Shown one piece after another: positions 1-7,924 of a stretch of 64,000 nucleotides of DNA. Every line of letters starts with the position of its first letter. Within the stretch, counting starts at the first letter, position 1. The position numbers and the translations under genes were made by a program. The notes beneath the pieces are model-generated. The model had not been told where the DNA came from and searched no databases. It saw only the letters and a program-made list of their open reading frames with translations. The stretch comes from Nitrospirales bacterium LBB_01 (GTDB lineage: Bacteria; Nitrospirota; Thermodesulfovibrionia; Thermodesulfovibrionales; Magnetobacteriaceae): the NCBI GenBank assembly GCA_004376055.2, contig CP049016.1:1054001-1118000 (forward strand), in the 5' to 3' direction.

Positions 1-1429
1 AATCAGTTATCAGCATTGCAAGCCGGTCTATCCCTATACCCTCACCAGCAGCAGGCGGCATTCCGTATTCAAGTGCACGTAAAAAATCCTCATCCATCCA
101 GTGTGCCTCCTCATCTCCGCTCTCTTTGGCCCGCACTTGCTCCATAAATCTCTGTCTTTGGTCAATTGGGTCGTTTAGCTCTGAAAAGGCATTTGCTATC
201 TCGCGTCCCATAACAAAAAGCTCAAACCGCTCAACCAACTCCGGTTTATCCAATCGTCTTTTGGATAGCGGCGATATTTCAACCGGATAATCGGTTATAA
301 AGGTGGGCTGAATTAAATGCGGCTCCACTTTCACTTTAAATATCTCATCTATCACATTTGTATATGAAGCTCCTGTGGGAATATTAAGACTCTCTTTCCT
401 GCCCCACTCGGTGGCTTTTGCGGTATCTCTTAAAATCTCCTCCGGCACTCCTTTTTCTATGAATGAATCAAAGAAAGACACACGCTTCCATGGCGGCGTA
501 AAATCAAGCTCAACCTCTCCAAATTTTATCTTAAGAGCACCAACTACTTTATTTAACGCAAACGAAAACATCTCCTCTGTAAATGACATAAGGAAATTGT
601 AGTCCTTGTATGCGATATAAAACTCAAGCATCGTAAACTCGGGATTGTGCTTTGTAGAGATTCCCTCGTTACGGAAATTCTTGTTTATCTCAAAAATCCG
701 CTCATACCCGCCGACAAGAAGTCTTTTTAGATATAACTCAGGGGCAATTCTCAGGTATAAATCAGTAGAAAGCGCATTATGGTGGGTCTTAAAGGGTTTT
801 GCAGCGGCACCACCGGGAATTGGGTGCATCATAGGTGTTTCTACCTCTATAAAGCCGTGACTTTCAAGGAAATCACGTATCGCTTTCACTAACTTGCTGC
901 GAATAGCAAAGGTTTTTCTTACCTCAGGGTTAACAATTAAATCAACATACCGCTGCCTGTAGCGGATTTCAACGTCTTTGAGCCCATGCCATTTCTCAGG
1001 GAGCGGTCTAAGTGATTTGGAGAGGATTTTAAAATTCAAAACCTCTATGGTCAGCTCATCAGTTTTGGTTTTAAAGAGTCTCCCTGAAACTCCTATAATG
1101 TCGCCAATATCAATTTTTTTGAAAATAAGATAAGTTGTTTCAGATAAAATATTTTTAGCAAAGTATAGTTGAATCTTTTCGTCAGAGCCGTCTTGTAGAT
1201 GTGAAAACGAGACTTTTCCAAAATTTCTTAACGCTATAATGCGTCCGGCAATGCTGCACTCAACACGCTCGGCCTCAAGTTCATCATGTGTTTTTGAGGC
1301 AAACCGCTCAGCAAGCTCCCGTGCCGAATTGACGGGGTTAAAGGTTTCGCTATAAGGCTCAACACCCATAGAGCGAAGCTCCTCCAGCTTTTTCTTTCTT
1401 TGCTCTACAAGTTCGTTTAGCTCTTCCAT
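1..1429 (-). CDS. lysS: Lysyl-tRNA synthetase, class II (3' end cut by window)
   Basis: This enzyme charges tRNA-Lys with lysine in the cytosol. The frame runs from an ATG at 1429 to the window edge, about 476 codons; class II LysRS is usually 490-510 residues, so only the last 20 or so are missing. An N-terminal OB-fold anticodon-binding domain (about residues 55-150) is followed by the class II catalytic core. Motif 2 reads FRNEGIS and motif 3 reads GEGIGIDRLAML near the visible end. The gene diverges from yceD across a 140-bp promoter-bearing gap. The identification rests on continuous similarity to the family and is secure; the absent C-terminus is a window effect, not a truncation. Confidence 0.96.
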   Translation of the reverse strand, partial: MEELNELVEQRKKKLEELRSMGVEPYSETFNPVNSARELAERFASKTHDELEAERVECSIAGRIIALRNFGKVSFSHLQDGSDEKIQLYFAKNILSETTYLIFKKIDIGDIIGVSGRLFKTKTDELTIEVLNFKILSKSLRPLPEKWHGLKDVEIRYRQRYVDLIVNPEVRKTFAIRSKLVKAIRDFLESHGFIEVETPMMHPIPGGAAAKPFKTHHNALSTDLYLRIAPELYLKRLLVGGYERIFEINKNFRNEGISTKHNPEFTMLEFYIAYKDYNFLMSFTEEMFSFALNKVVGALKIKFGEVELDFTPPWKRVSFFDSFIEKGVPEEILRDTAKATEWGRKESLNIPTGASYTNVIDEIFKVKVEPHLIQPTFITDYPVEISPLSKRRLDKPELVERFELFVMGREIANAFSELNDPIDQRQRFMEQVRAKESGDEEAHWMDEDFLRALEYGMPPAAGEGIGIDRLAMLITD

Positions 1430-1502
1430 TCCGTATCAGTTGCCTTTAAGGTTTATTTTTTTATAACTCACAGCTCTATACAGTAACATTTTGCCGTTAA
1501 AC

Positions 1503-1532
1503 TTGACAAGTTTTAATTATTAAAATTATAAT
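1503..1532 (+). promoter_or_regulatory. Sigma-70 promoter of the yceD-rpmF-plsX-fabH operon
   Basis: A consensus -35 TTGACA at 1503-1508 and a consensus -10 TATAAT at 1527-1532 are separated by 18 bp. The predicted transcript start near 1539 leaves a leader of about 30 nt before the yceD ATG. It lies between the divergent lysS and yceD genes. Confidence 0.75.
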
Positions 1533-1569
1533 TCCACTCTACACTAAACAAGTACGTGGAGATTTAGGT

Positions 1570-2079
1570 ATGAAAGTGAAAGTGATGGATATACCAGATG
1601 AGGGTGTGGCCGTTGACATAGACATAATGTTGAGGGTGGATGGGATAGAAACGAAAGGCCCAGTAAGGGGGCATCTTGAGTTACAGAGAAGCGGCACCGA
1701 GGTAATAGTAAATGGTAAGGCAAAGGTGGATTTAGGTTTACAGTGTGGTATGTGTCTTAGTGAATTTACAAGCGAATTGCCGCTTGACCTTAATCTTCTG
1801 TACTGCCCAGAGGGAGCTCCTGTATTAGAGGACAGTGTGGAGCTAAGCACGGGTGAGATGGATGTATGCCTTTACAGTGACGAAGAGATTGATATAGCAC
1901 AAATGTTGAGAGAACAGGTAATTTTAAACGTATCAATCAGTGCAGTTTGTTCAGACAGCTGCCGAGGGCTGTGCCCAGTGTGTGGTGTGAATTTAAACAT
2001 GGAAAGTTGTAATTGCAAAAATACGTCCGGAGAAGGGCGTTTTTTTAAACTAAAAGATTTGTTAATGAAAGCAAATTAA
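1570..2079 (+). CDS. yceD: YceD/DUF177 family protein
   Basis: A 169-residue cytosolic protein of the DUF177 (YceD) family, which sits just upstream of rpmF in many bacteria and has been linked to 23S rRNA accumulation. The central CGMCLSEF segment and the C-terminal CSDSCRGLCPVCGVNLN Cys cluster (about residues 137-155) match the family and could bind a metal. The ATG at 1570 follows a GGAGA ribosome site. It is the first gene of a tight operon with rpmF (12 bp away), plsX and fabH. The family assignment is firm; the molecular role is known only from homologues. Confidence 0.9.
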   Translation: MKVKVMDIPDEGVAVDIDIMLRVDGIETKGPVRGHLELQRSGTEVIVNGKAKVDLGLQCGMCLSEFTSELPLDLNLLYCPEGAPVLEDSVELSTGEMDVCLYSDEEIDIAQMLREQVILNVSISAVCSDSCRGLCPVCGVNLNMESCNCKNTSGEGRFFKLKDLLMKAN

Positions 2080-2091
2080 AAGGAGTAGTAA

Positions 2092-2277
2092 ATGGCTAAT
2101 CCAACATCGCGGCATTCAAAGTCAAGAAGGGACAAAAGGAGGGCTAACTGGAAAGGAACAGCGCCGTCTCTGATACTGTGTCCAGATTGTAAGGCGGTTA
2201 AGTTGCCGCATCGGGTTTGTATGAGCTGCGGTAAGTATAACGGCAAAAGTATCTTAGCAGTGAAAGAGCAAGAATAA
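2092..2277 (+). CDS. rpmF: 50S ribosomal protein L32
   Basis: A 61-residue small ribosomal protein. The N-terminus MANPTSRHSKSRRDKRR is the typical basic L32 leader, and two CxxC pairs (CPDC, CMSC) form the zinc ribbon of the Cys-containing L32 form. An AGGAG site lies just upstream of the ATG. It is positioned between yceD and plsX, the conserved order that ties ribosome and lipid synthesis together. Confidence 0.97.
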   Translation: MANPTSRHSKSRRDKRRANWKGTAPSLILCPDCKAVKLPHRVCMSCGKYNGKSILAVKEQE

Positions 2278-2295
2278 GAAATTTAGAGGAACGTA

Positions 2296-3312
2296 ATGAA
2301 AATAGCCCTGGATGCGATGGGAGGCGATAACGCTCCCGGAGTCAACGTGGACGGAGCGGTGGAGTCAGTTAATGAACTGCCTGACATGCAAATTATATTG
2401 GTTGGTCAGACTGATGTCTTAGAGGCGTTGCTTTCAAAGAAGAAGTACCGCAGTGGAGCAATTGAAATAAGACATGCCTCCGAGGTGGTAAGCATGGATG
2501 ACTCCACAGCCAATGCTTTAAGAAAAAAGAAAGACTCCTCGATACGGGTGGCAATTGAGTTAGTAAAATCAGGCGAGGCACAGGCGGCAGTAAGCGCTGG
2601 GCATTCAGGGGTAGCTATGGCAACCTCGCTTACGATTTTAAAGAAAGCTCCGGGTGTGGACAGACCTGCTATTGCTGTGTTGATGCCAAGAATTAAGGGA
2701 CGTTTTCTTTTGATTGACGCCGGCGCCAATGTTGACTGTAAGCCGATAAACTTACTTCAATTTGCGCTTATGGGCTCTGCCTACTACAAATTGGTTTATA
2801 ATGTGGACTCACCAACAGTAGCACTTCTAAGCATAGGTGAGGAGGACACAAAGGGCAATGAACTAACCAAGGAGGCATTTAAACTTTTAAAATCGGCGAA
2901 AATCAACTTTATCGGCAATATTGAAGGTAAAGATATATTTAAGGGGCTTGCCGATGTGATTGTCTGCGACGGATTTATCGGTAATACGGTGTTAAAAGTA
3001 AGCGAGGGGCTGGCTGAGGCGGTTATTCAAATACTTAAGAATGAAATCTCGGATTTGACATTTGGCAAGCTTGGATTTTTGTGTTTAAGACCTGCATTTA
3101 GGAATTTTAAGAAGCACACCGACTATGACGAAAGCGGCGGGGCTCCACTTTTGGGAATTAACGGCACATGTGTTATCTGCCACGGCAGATCGTCGTCAAA
3201 AGCGATACGAAACGCTTTGAAACTGACATATCAACTTGCTATGCAGGATATAAATAAAATAATATCCGACGATATCGCCTCACAAAATACGATAAGAACT
3301 GAGGGAACTTAA
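2296..3312 (+). CDS. plsX: Phosphate acyltransferase PlsX
   Basis: PlsX converts acyl-ACP plus phosphate to acyl-phosphate, the donor used by PlsY in phospholipid synthesis, and acts peripherally at the inner membrane. The 338-residue length and the N-terminal MKIALDAMGGDNAP signature are typical; SAGHSGVAMA and GANVDCKP are further family blocks. AGAGGAA precedes the ATG. Eighteen bases separate it from rpmF and two bases from fabH, so co-transcription and coupling are likely. Confidence 0.97.
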   Translation: MKIALDAMGGDNAPGVNVDGAVESVNELPDMQIILVGQTDVLEALLSKKKYRSGAIEIRHASEVVSMDDSTANALRKKKDSSIRVAIELVKSGEAQAAVSAGHSGVAMATSLTILKKAPGVDRPAIAVLMPRIKGRFLLIDAGANVDCKPINLLQFALMGSAYYKLVYNVDSPTVALLSIGEEDTKGNELTKEAFKLLKSAKINFIGNIEGKDIFKGLADVIVCDGFIGNTVLKVSEGLAEAVIQILKNEISDLTFGKLGFLCLRPAFRNFKKHTDYDESGGAPLLGINGTCVICHGRSSSKAIRNALKLTYQLAMQDINKIISDDIASQNTIRTEGT

Positions 3313-3314
3313 AT

Positions 3315-4295
3315 TTGCACAATGCAAGGATAATCTCAACAGGCTCATATCTGCCTGAGAAGGTGCTGACAAACAATGATCTTGAGAAAATGGTTGACAC
3401 TTCAGACACGTGGATTGTGGAGCGAACCGGAATACGAGAGCGCAGGATTGCAAGAGATGATGAGACGGCATCGGATATGGCTTATGAGGCTGCAAAGCTG
3501 GCACTTGAGCGAGCTGGTTTAACGGCAGACACTCTTGATATAATCATAGTTGCTACTATTTCAGGCGATATGCCAATACCGGCAACAGCCTGTTATGTAC
3601 AAAAGATGCTTGGAGCCACGAAAGCTGCAGCGTTTGATATAAATGCTGCGTGTTCAGGGTTTATCTTTGGTCTTTCAACCGCTAATGCTTATATAAAGGC
3701 TGGATTATATAACAGGATTCTTTTAATCGGCTCGGAGGTTTTAACAAAATTTACCGACTGGCAGGACAGAAATACGTGTGTTTTATTTGGCGATGGCGCA
3801 GGGGCAGTCATTCTTGAAGGACATGATGGAGAACGTGGAGTGCTTTCGGTTGACATTCACTCCGATGGCACTCTTTCAGATATTTTGCTTTTACCCGGTG
3901 GCGGCTCTAAGCATCCGACCTCGTTTCAGACCATAACGGACAGACTCCACTACATAAAAATGAAAGGCAACGAGACTTTTAAGGTAGCAGTCAGAACCCT
4001 TGAGAAACTTGTGGTTGACGCTCTTGAAAAAAACAGAGTTGACCCAAAAGACCTGGCGCTTTTAATTCCACATCAGGCAAACCTAAGAATAATATCCGCA
4101 ACAGCCAGCCGACTTGGGCTTACAATGGACAGAGTTATGCTGAATCTAAACAAATACGGCAACACATCAGCAGCCTCAATCCCAATAGCTCTTGATGAGG
4201 CGGTTGTAACCGGACGCATAAAAGACGGAGATTATATCCTGCTTGAAGCGTTTGGCGGCGGTCTTACATGGGCATCCGCTTTGATTAAGTGGTAA
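3315..4295 (+). CDS. fabH: 3-oxoacyl-ACP synthase III (FabH)
   Basis: FabH condenses acetyl-CoA with malonyl-ACP to start fatty acid synthesis. The 326-residue protein has the full catalytic triad: Cys in NAACSGFIFGL (about residue 112), His in LIPHQANLR (about 253) and Asn in KYGNTSAAS (about 283). The only suitable start is TTG at 3315, two bases after the plsX stop; the nearby ATG at 3322 is out of frame. The weak start directly behind plsX suggests translational coupling. The gene ends the operon and converges on the sensor kinase gene 38 bp away. Confidence 0.96.
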   Translation: MHNARIISTGSYLPEKVLTNNDLEKMVDTSDTWIVERTGIRERRIARDDETASDMAYEAAKLALERAGLTADTLDIIIVATISGDMPIPATACYVQKMLGATKAAAFDINAACSGFIFGLSTANAYIKAGLYNRILLIGSEVLTKFTDWQDRNTCVLFGDGAGAVILEGHDGERGVLSVDIHSDGTLSDILLLPGGGSKHPTSFQTITDRLHYIKMKGNETFKVAVRTLEKLVVDALEKNRVDPKDLALLIPHQANLRIISATASRLGLTMDRVMLNLNKYGNTSAASIPIALDEAVVTGRIKDGDYILLEAFGGGLTWASALIKW

Positions 4296-4333
4296 AGCTA
4301 AGTGAGAGGGTAAAGCCCTTGCCCTCAATTTAA

Positions 4334-5689
4334 TTAAATACTCTTAGGCAATTTTACACTGAAGGCAGTACCTACCCCTACGCTTGATTGAAACGACACC
4401 TCGCCGTTTAGCACCTCGGCAAGTTCTTTAACTATTGCAAGCCCAACCCCCATGCCGCCTGATTGCTTGCTGCGGTAGTAGCGGTTATAAATCAGCGGTT
4501 TTTCACTATCTGAAATTCCCCTGCCAGTATCTTTGACTGTTACACTAAGCTCATCCCACGATACTTCATAAGAAACCGTTACGCCACCCGTGTCTGTAAA
4601 TTTAACGGCATTTGAAAGGAGATTATGAAAAATAATTGAGAGTTTTTCTTTGTCTCCCATTATTTTTATATCGTCGTCTGCATTGGATAATGTAATGGAA
4701 ATACCCTTTTTATCGGCTTGTGCCACAAATGGTTCAATCATATCTGTGAGAAATGGTGCAATTAAAATTTCCTCATAAACAGGTTTCTTAAAAAAAGTCT
4801 CCTCTGTTTTAGCAGCATTCTCTATGCCCTGAACAAGCGAGGTCAGCCTTTCCACCTCTAAAGCGATAACATTAAGACACTTTGCAGGGCTTTCGGCAAC
4901 GCCATCAACTGCTGCCTCCACGTTTGCTCTCATCGCAGTAAGCGGGGTTCTCAGTTCATGGGCTATGCTTGACATGATTTGTTTTCTCTGCTCATCCTCA
5001 CGCCGGAGAGCTGAGGCCATGAAATTAAAAGCACTGGCCAGATCGCCTATTTCGTCTTTTGTTGAAACAGGAATGCTCACATTGAATTCGCCGCTGCCTA
5101 TTTTTGTCGTTGCTGCAATAAGCCGCTTAAGGGGTTTTGAAAGATATACGCTAAAAAGCACCGAAAGAATAATAGCGCCACCTCCGGCTATTAAAAAAGA
5201 TATTAATAAAAAATACTTGCCTCGTGTTTTAAACAAGCGTTCCTTTAAGGCTGCGTATCCGTAACCTGTAATCGCACTTATCTGCACAGTTGCAACAAGA
5301 TTGCCATCTACTTTTATCGGGTAGTCTTTGTAGTGCTCAGCCTTTTTCCCTGTTTTTAAAATGTCTTCCATGTTTTGAGTCATCACACTATGAGGTCCAC
5401 TAAAAACACTCTTTACGTCCATCACTACATTATCGTCTTTATCTAAAATTTCCACGTAAAGTCCCAGCATAAGCCCCCAGTGTACGGCATCATACAGAAG
5501 ACTTCCACACTTATTTCCCTCCGTCTCGTACGCATCCTGAACTGTTGAAAGCACCCACGAAATGTTTTGAGTTTCGCTTGCCGCTACATAGTCGTTAAAG
5601 TCTTTTGTAATTAACCACTTGAAAATCAGATTTGAAATCAGAGCGGTTATTATTACAGCGCTAAAGGATAAAAACAGCTTAGTCCGCAT
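4334..5689 (-). CDS. HAMP-domain sensor histidine kinase
   Basis: A 451-residue inner-membrane kinase. Transmembrane segments lie at about residues 5-27 and 159-182 and enclose a periplasmic sensor of about 130 residues with no recognised fold. A HAMP linker follows, then the HisKA box SIAHELRTPLTAMR with His about 244, and the ATPase boxes NLLSNAVKF, DTGRGIS and GMGVGLAIV. Its start overlaps the response regulator stop by 11 bp, so it is the third gene of a cytochrome c / regulator / kinase operon. The signal is unknown; the redox and Met-rich neighbours suggest metal or envelope redox stress, which is inference. Confidence 0.93.
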   Translation of the reverse strand: MRTKLFLSFSAVIITALISNLIFKWLITKDFNDYVAASETQNISWVLSTVQDAYETEGNKCGSLLYDAVHWGLMLGLYVEILDKDDNVVMDVKSVFSGPHSVMTQNMEDILKTGKKAEHYKDYPIKVDGNLVATVQISAITGYGYAALKERLFKTRGKYFLLISFLIAGGGAIILSVLFSVYLSKPLKRLIAATTKIGSGEFNVSIPVSTKDEIGDLASAFNFMASALRREDEQRKQIMSSIAHELRTPLTAMRANVEAAVDGVAESPAKCLNVIALEVERLTSLVQGIENAAKTEETFFKKPVYEEILIAPFLTDMIEPFVAQADKKGISITLSNADDDIKIMGDKEKLSIIFHNLLSNAVKFTDTGGVTVSYEVSWDELSVTVKDTGRGISDSEKPLIYNRYYRSKQSGGMGVGLAIVKELAEVLNGEVSFQSSVGVGTAFSVKLPKSI

Positions 5690-6359
5690 CTCTTACTCCT
5701 GTAAAGCAATAGCCCTCGGCATAGACGGTTTTTATAAAAACTGGATTTTTGTTGTCATCACCAAGTTTACGTCTGAGGTTTTTAACGTGCGCATCCACTG
5801 CCCTGTCTGAGCCTTCAAAATCATATCCCTGCACACGACTTAACAGCTGCTCCCGGCTGAGCACTCTACCGGGGTGCTCAGTCAGCGCTGAGAGTATTCT
5901 GAACTCGGTGTGAGTTAAGGTTAAAACAGTGCCGTTTAAACTTGCCGTTTGCATATCAATGACAAGCGCTCCATTATTGTATGATGCTGTGCTGCTTTTA
6001 TTCCCTGAACGCCTAAGAAGCGAACCTATCCTTGCCATAAATTCCCGCGGACTAAATGGTTTTATAACGTAGTCGTCCGCTCCGGATTTAAAACCCTTCA
6101 AAATATCCTTTTCATAGCTTTTAGCAGTCAGCATTATTATTGGAATGTCTGAATTTTCCCTTATTCTAACTGCTATGTCTTCTCCGTCCATATCGGGAAG
6201 CATAAGGTCTAAAATTATTAAATCAGGACTGCTACTCATCATATTAAGGCCATCAGAGCCGGTTTGGGCATACAACGCCTCATAGCCCTCTTTTTTAAGA
6301 TACATGATTACGACATCGGCTATGTTTTTTTCGTCTTCTATCAGTAAGATTTTTTTCAT
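5679..6359 (-). CDS. OmpR/PhoB-family response regulator
   Basis: A 226-residue two-domain regulator. The receiver domain has the acidic pair EDE near the start, the phospho-acceptor Asp in LIILDLMLPDMDG (about residue 52) and the conserved Lys in YVIKPFSP. The C-terminal winged helix (about residues 130-226) is of OmpR/PhoB type, including the block HVKNLRRKLGD. Such proteins bind direct repeats with about 11-bp spacing, and exactly such boxes occur three times within 1.2 kb upstream (6915, 6966, 7500). It is the obvious candidate to bind them; the pairing is inferred from position. Confidence 0.94.
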   Translation of the reverse strand: MKKILLIEDEKNIADVVIMYLKKEGYEALYAQTGSDGLNMMSSSPDLIILDLMLPDMDGEDIAVRIRENSDIPIIMLTAKSYEKDILKGFKSGADDYVIKPFSPREFMARIGSLLRRSGNKSSTASYNNGALVIDMQTASLNGTVLTLTHTEFRILSALTEHPGRVLSREQLLSRVQGYDFEGSDRAVDAHVKNLRRKLGDDNKNPVFIKTVYAEGYCFTGVRDAD

Positions 6360-6399
6360 TTAGGAGTTTATCAACTATATTATAATAAAGACAAGAAAT

Positions 6400-6843
6400 T
6401 TATTTCCCTGTGCCGAAGCCCTTTACTATATGAACCAATTTCCATATGTCCAGTGAGGCAAGAGTCCCCTTCCATGCAGGCATACCGGCAGCTTTTGAGC
6501 CATGTGAGATTAAATTATAAATTTCACCCTCTGTACTGCCATGCCTGAATCTTCCGGCTGTAAAATCAGCGGCTGTCATAGTTTCACCGTCGCCGTTGCC
6601 GCTTTTGCCATGACATGCTGCACAATTGGCTGCATATAGTGACTTGCCCTCCTCCAAAACGGCAACAGTTAGCTCTACAGGGTTTTTTTGATTTTGATAC
6701 TTTTTATGGCTATGTGAACCACTTTGATGACCATCTGAGTTATCCTCATGAGCAAACGCAAAGACGGTTAACATCAAACTCAGATTCAACGCTGCGACAA
6801 CTGTAATCAATACCATTTTCCTGAAATTTTTCATAAACTGCAT
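6400..6843 (-). CDS. Monohaem c-type cytochrome
   Basis: A 147-residue secreted or membrane-anchored cytochrome. A hydrophobic signal segment (about residues 10-30) is followed by a His-rich stretch (HEDNSDGHQSGSHSHKK), then one haem site CAACHGKSGNGDG at about residue 73 and a probable axial Met in AAGMPAWKGTL. It belongs to the small class I cytochromes used in periplasmic electron transfer. The His-rich linker could bind metal. It is the first gene of the operon with the regulator (40 bp gap) and kinase, and a TTCA-repeat box lies 72 bp upstream. Confidence 0.92.
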   Translation of the reverse strand: MQFMKNFRKMVLITVVAALNLSLMLTVFAFAHEDNSDGHQSGSHSHKKYQNQKNPVELTVAVLEEGKSLYAANCAACHGKSGNGDGETMTAADFTAGRFRHGSTEGEIYNLISHGSKAAGMPAWKGTLASLDIWKLVHIVKGFGTGK

Positions 6844-6914
6844 ACCCCCTCATTTTTTACGATTTCTGCAAGAAATGTCTGTCTCAACACAAACTACATT
6901 CTATTATAAGAAAT

Positions 6915-6934
6915 AATTGTGAATAAATTATGAA
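6915..6934 (-). promoter_or_regulatory. TTCA(N7)TTCA box upstream of cytochrome c operon
   Basis: On the minus strand the site reads TTCATAATTTATTCACAATT, two TTCA half-sites 11 bp apart. A TATAAT lies shortly downstream toward the cytochrome gene. The same 20-bp box recurs at 6966 and 7500 facing the other way. Confidence 0.6.
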
Positions 6935-6965
6935 TTTGCGGTCTCCTAAAAAGAAAGTAATTTTA

Positions 6966-6985
6966 TTCATATTTCCTTCACAATT
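6966..6985 (+). promoter_or_regulatory. TTCA(N7)TTCA box upstream of lipoprotein gene
   Basis: Reads TTCATATTTCCTTCACAATT. It is followed 12 bp after TTCACA by a TATAAG -10-like element. It matches the boxes at 6915 and 7500 in 17 or more of 20 positions. It ends 105 bp upstream of the lipoprotein ATG. Confidence 0.6.
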
Positions 6986-7090
6986 GAATGTTAGTATAAG
7001 TCATTGCCTAAGGAGAAGGGGTAATAAATATGTTATAGGCTCTGCTGACTTATCAGTTGTTTTGTAAATAAAAAAATGGAGGGGGTTTCA

Positions 7091-7438
7091 ATGAAAAATG
7101 TTAATTCACTAAGGTTGTTTCTGTTAGCAATAACTGTAGCAACTCTAATGGTAGGAGGATGTGCGGGGTTAGAGCAGGCACATCATGGATATTTTATGAA
7201 GGGAAGTATATTAGAAAAAACGGGGGATGATGTGTATCTTTGTATCGGAACTAAAGATGGCACGAAGGTTGGCCAGGAGTTGGATGTGTATAGAAGTAAA
7301 AGATCTAACACTAAGAGTAGAGATTGGGAGCGTGTGTTTACAGGGAAAGTAAAAATTACGGAAATTGTTGATGAACATTTTGCAAAAGGTAAGGTTATAT
7401 CAGGAACTGTGAAGGAAAATGATATAGCCGAATTGTGA
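7091..7438 (+). CDS. Small putative lipoprotein
   Basis: A protein of 115 residues from the ATG at 7091, which is preceded by a strong GGAGGG site; an upstream in-frame ATG at 7076 overlaps that site and is less likely. The N-terminus is a signal peptide ending in the lipobox VGGC, so the mature form starts at Cys and should be membrane-anchored. The remaining 90 residues resemble a small beta-barrel (VGQELDVYR, GKVKITEIV, GKVISGTVKENDIAEL), similar in pattern to the extended-loop domains of other envelope lipoproteins. Its function is unknown. The upstream TTCA box suggests control by the neighbouring two-component system. Confidence 0.8.
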   Translation: MKNVNSLRLFLLAITVATLMVGGCAGLEQAHHGYFMKGSILEKTGDDVYLCIGTKDGTKVGQELDVYRSKRSNTKSRDWERVFTGKVKITEIVDEHFAKGKVISGTVKENDIAEL

Positions 7439-7461
7439 TGATGTTTTTAAGTAAATATCAA

Positions 7462-7486
7462 TACCCCACCGTTTTGCGGTGGGGTA
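7462..7486 (+). terminator. Hairpin downstream of the lipoprotein gene
   Basis: A 10-bp perfect stem (TACCCCACCG paired with CGGTGGGGTA) with a TTTTG loop begins 24 bp after the lipoprotein stop. No U-tract follows, so it may be a weak terminator or an mRNA-end stabiliser. Confidence 0.5.
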
Positions 7487-7499
7487 CTACAACATGAAA

Positions 7500-7519
7500 T
7501 TCATATTTTATTCACAATT
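7500..7519 (+). promoter_or_regulatory. TTCA(N7)TTCA box upstream of Met/Gly-rich peptide
   Basis: Reads TTCATATTTTATTCACAATT. Beyond the box the similarity to the 6966 site continues (TTG..TGTTAG.AT.AAG), which suggests that the two promoters share a core as well as an operator. Confidence 0.6.
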
Positions 7520-7569
7520 GTGTGTTAGCATTAAGGCATAGACTAAATCAAAAAAAGGAGGGAAAACAA

Positions 7570-7839
7570 ATGAGAGTTTCTAAAAACAGATTCCTTATAC
7601 TTTTGTTACTGATGATTTTAGTCCTGTCTCTGTGTGTCTATGGTAACAGTATTGCAATGATGGGCGGCGGCTGTTCTCAAGGCAATGGCGGAGGCATGGG
7701 TCAAGGCGGAGGTATGATGGGTAACGGTGGCGGTATGGGCAACGGTATGGGTCAAGGAATGGGCGGCGGTATGGGACATCAACCCCTGCCTGATAATAGA
7801 ACAGGTTCAGATATGGGAAATGGTTCTCACTTACACTAA
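7570..7839 (+). CDS. Secreted Met/Gly-rich peptide
   Basis: An 89-residue protein from the ATG at 7570, which follows an AGGAGGG site. A signal peptide (about residues 1-30) precedes a low-complexity mature part built from GMGQGGGMM-like repeats, with one Cys, many Met and a His-containing tail (GSHLH). I recognise no named family. Met-rich exported peptides often bind Cu(I) or similar soft metals, so metal handling is a reasonable inference. It is monocistronic, with its own TTCA box and a hairpin downstream. Confidence 0.75.
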   Translation: MRVSKNRFLILLLLMILVLSLCVYGNSIAMMGGGCSQGNGGGMGQGGGMMGNGGGMGNGMGQGMGGGMGHQPLPDNRTGSDMGNGSHLH

Positions 7840-7870
7840 TCGGTTGCTAACATTGATGAGTTTCCATAGT

Positions 7871-7908
7871 TCCCCGCTGGAGCAGAGTAAATGACTCTCC
7901 AACGGGGA
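7871..7908 (+). terminator. Hairpin after the Met/Gly-rich gene
   Basis: An inverted repeat pairs TCCCCGCTGGAG with CTCCAACGGGGA around a 14-nt loop, with one internal mismatch. It lies in the convergent gap between this gene and the radical SAM gene. A clear U-tract is absent. Confidence 0.45.
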
Positions 7909-7924
7909 TTACCTTTAACTAAAC

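Noticed and set aside
4296-4333. Terminator between fabH and the kinase gene
   Set aside because: GAGGG and CCCTC can pair only over five bases around a long loop and there is no U-tract.
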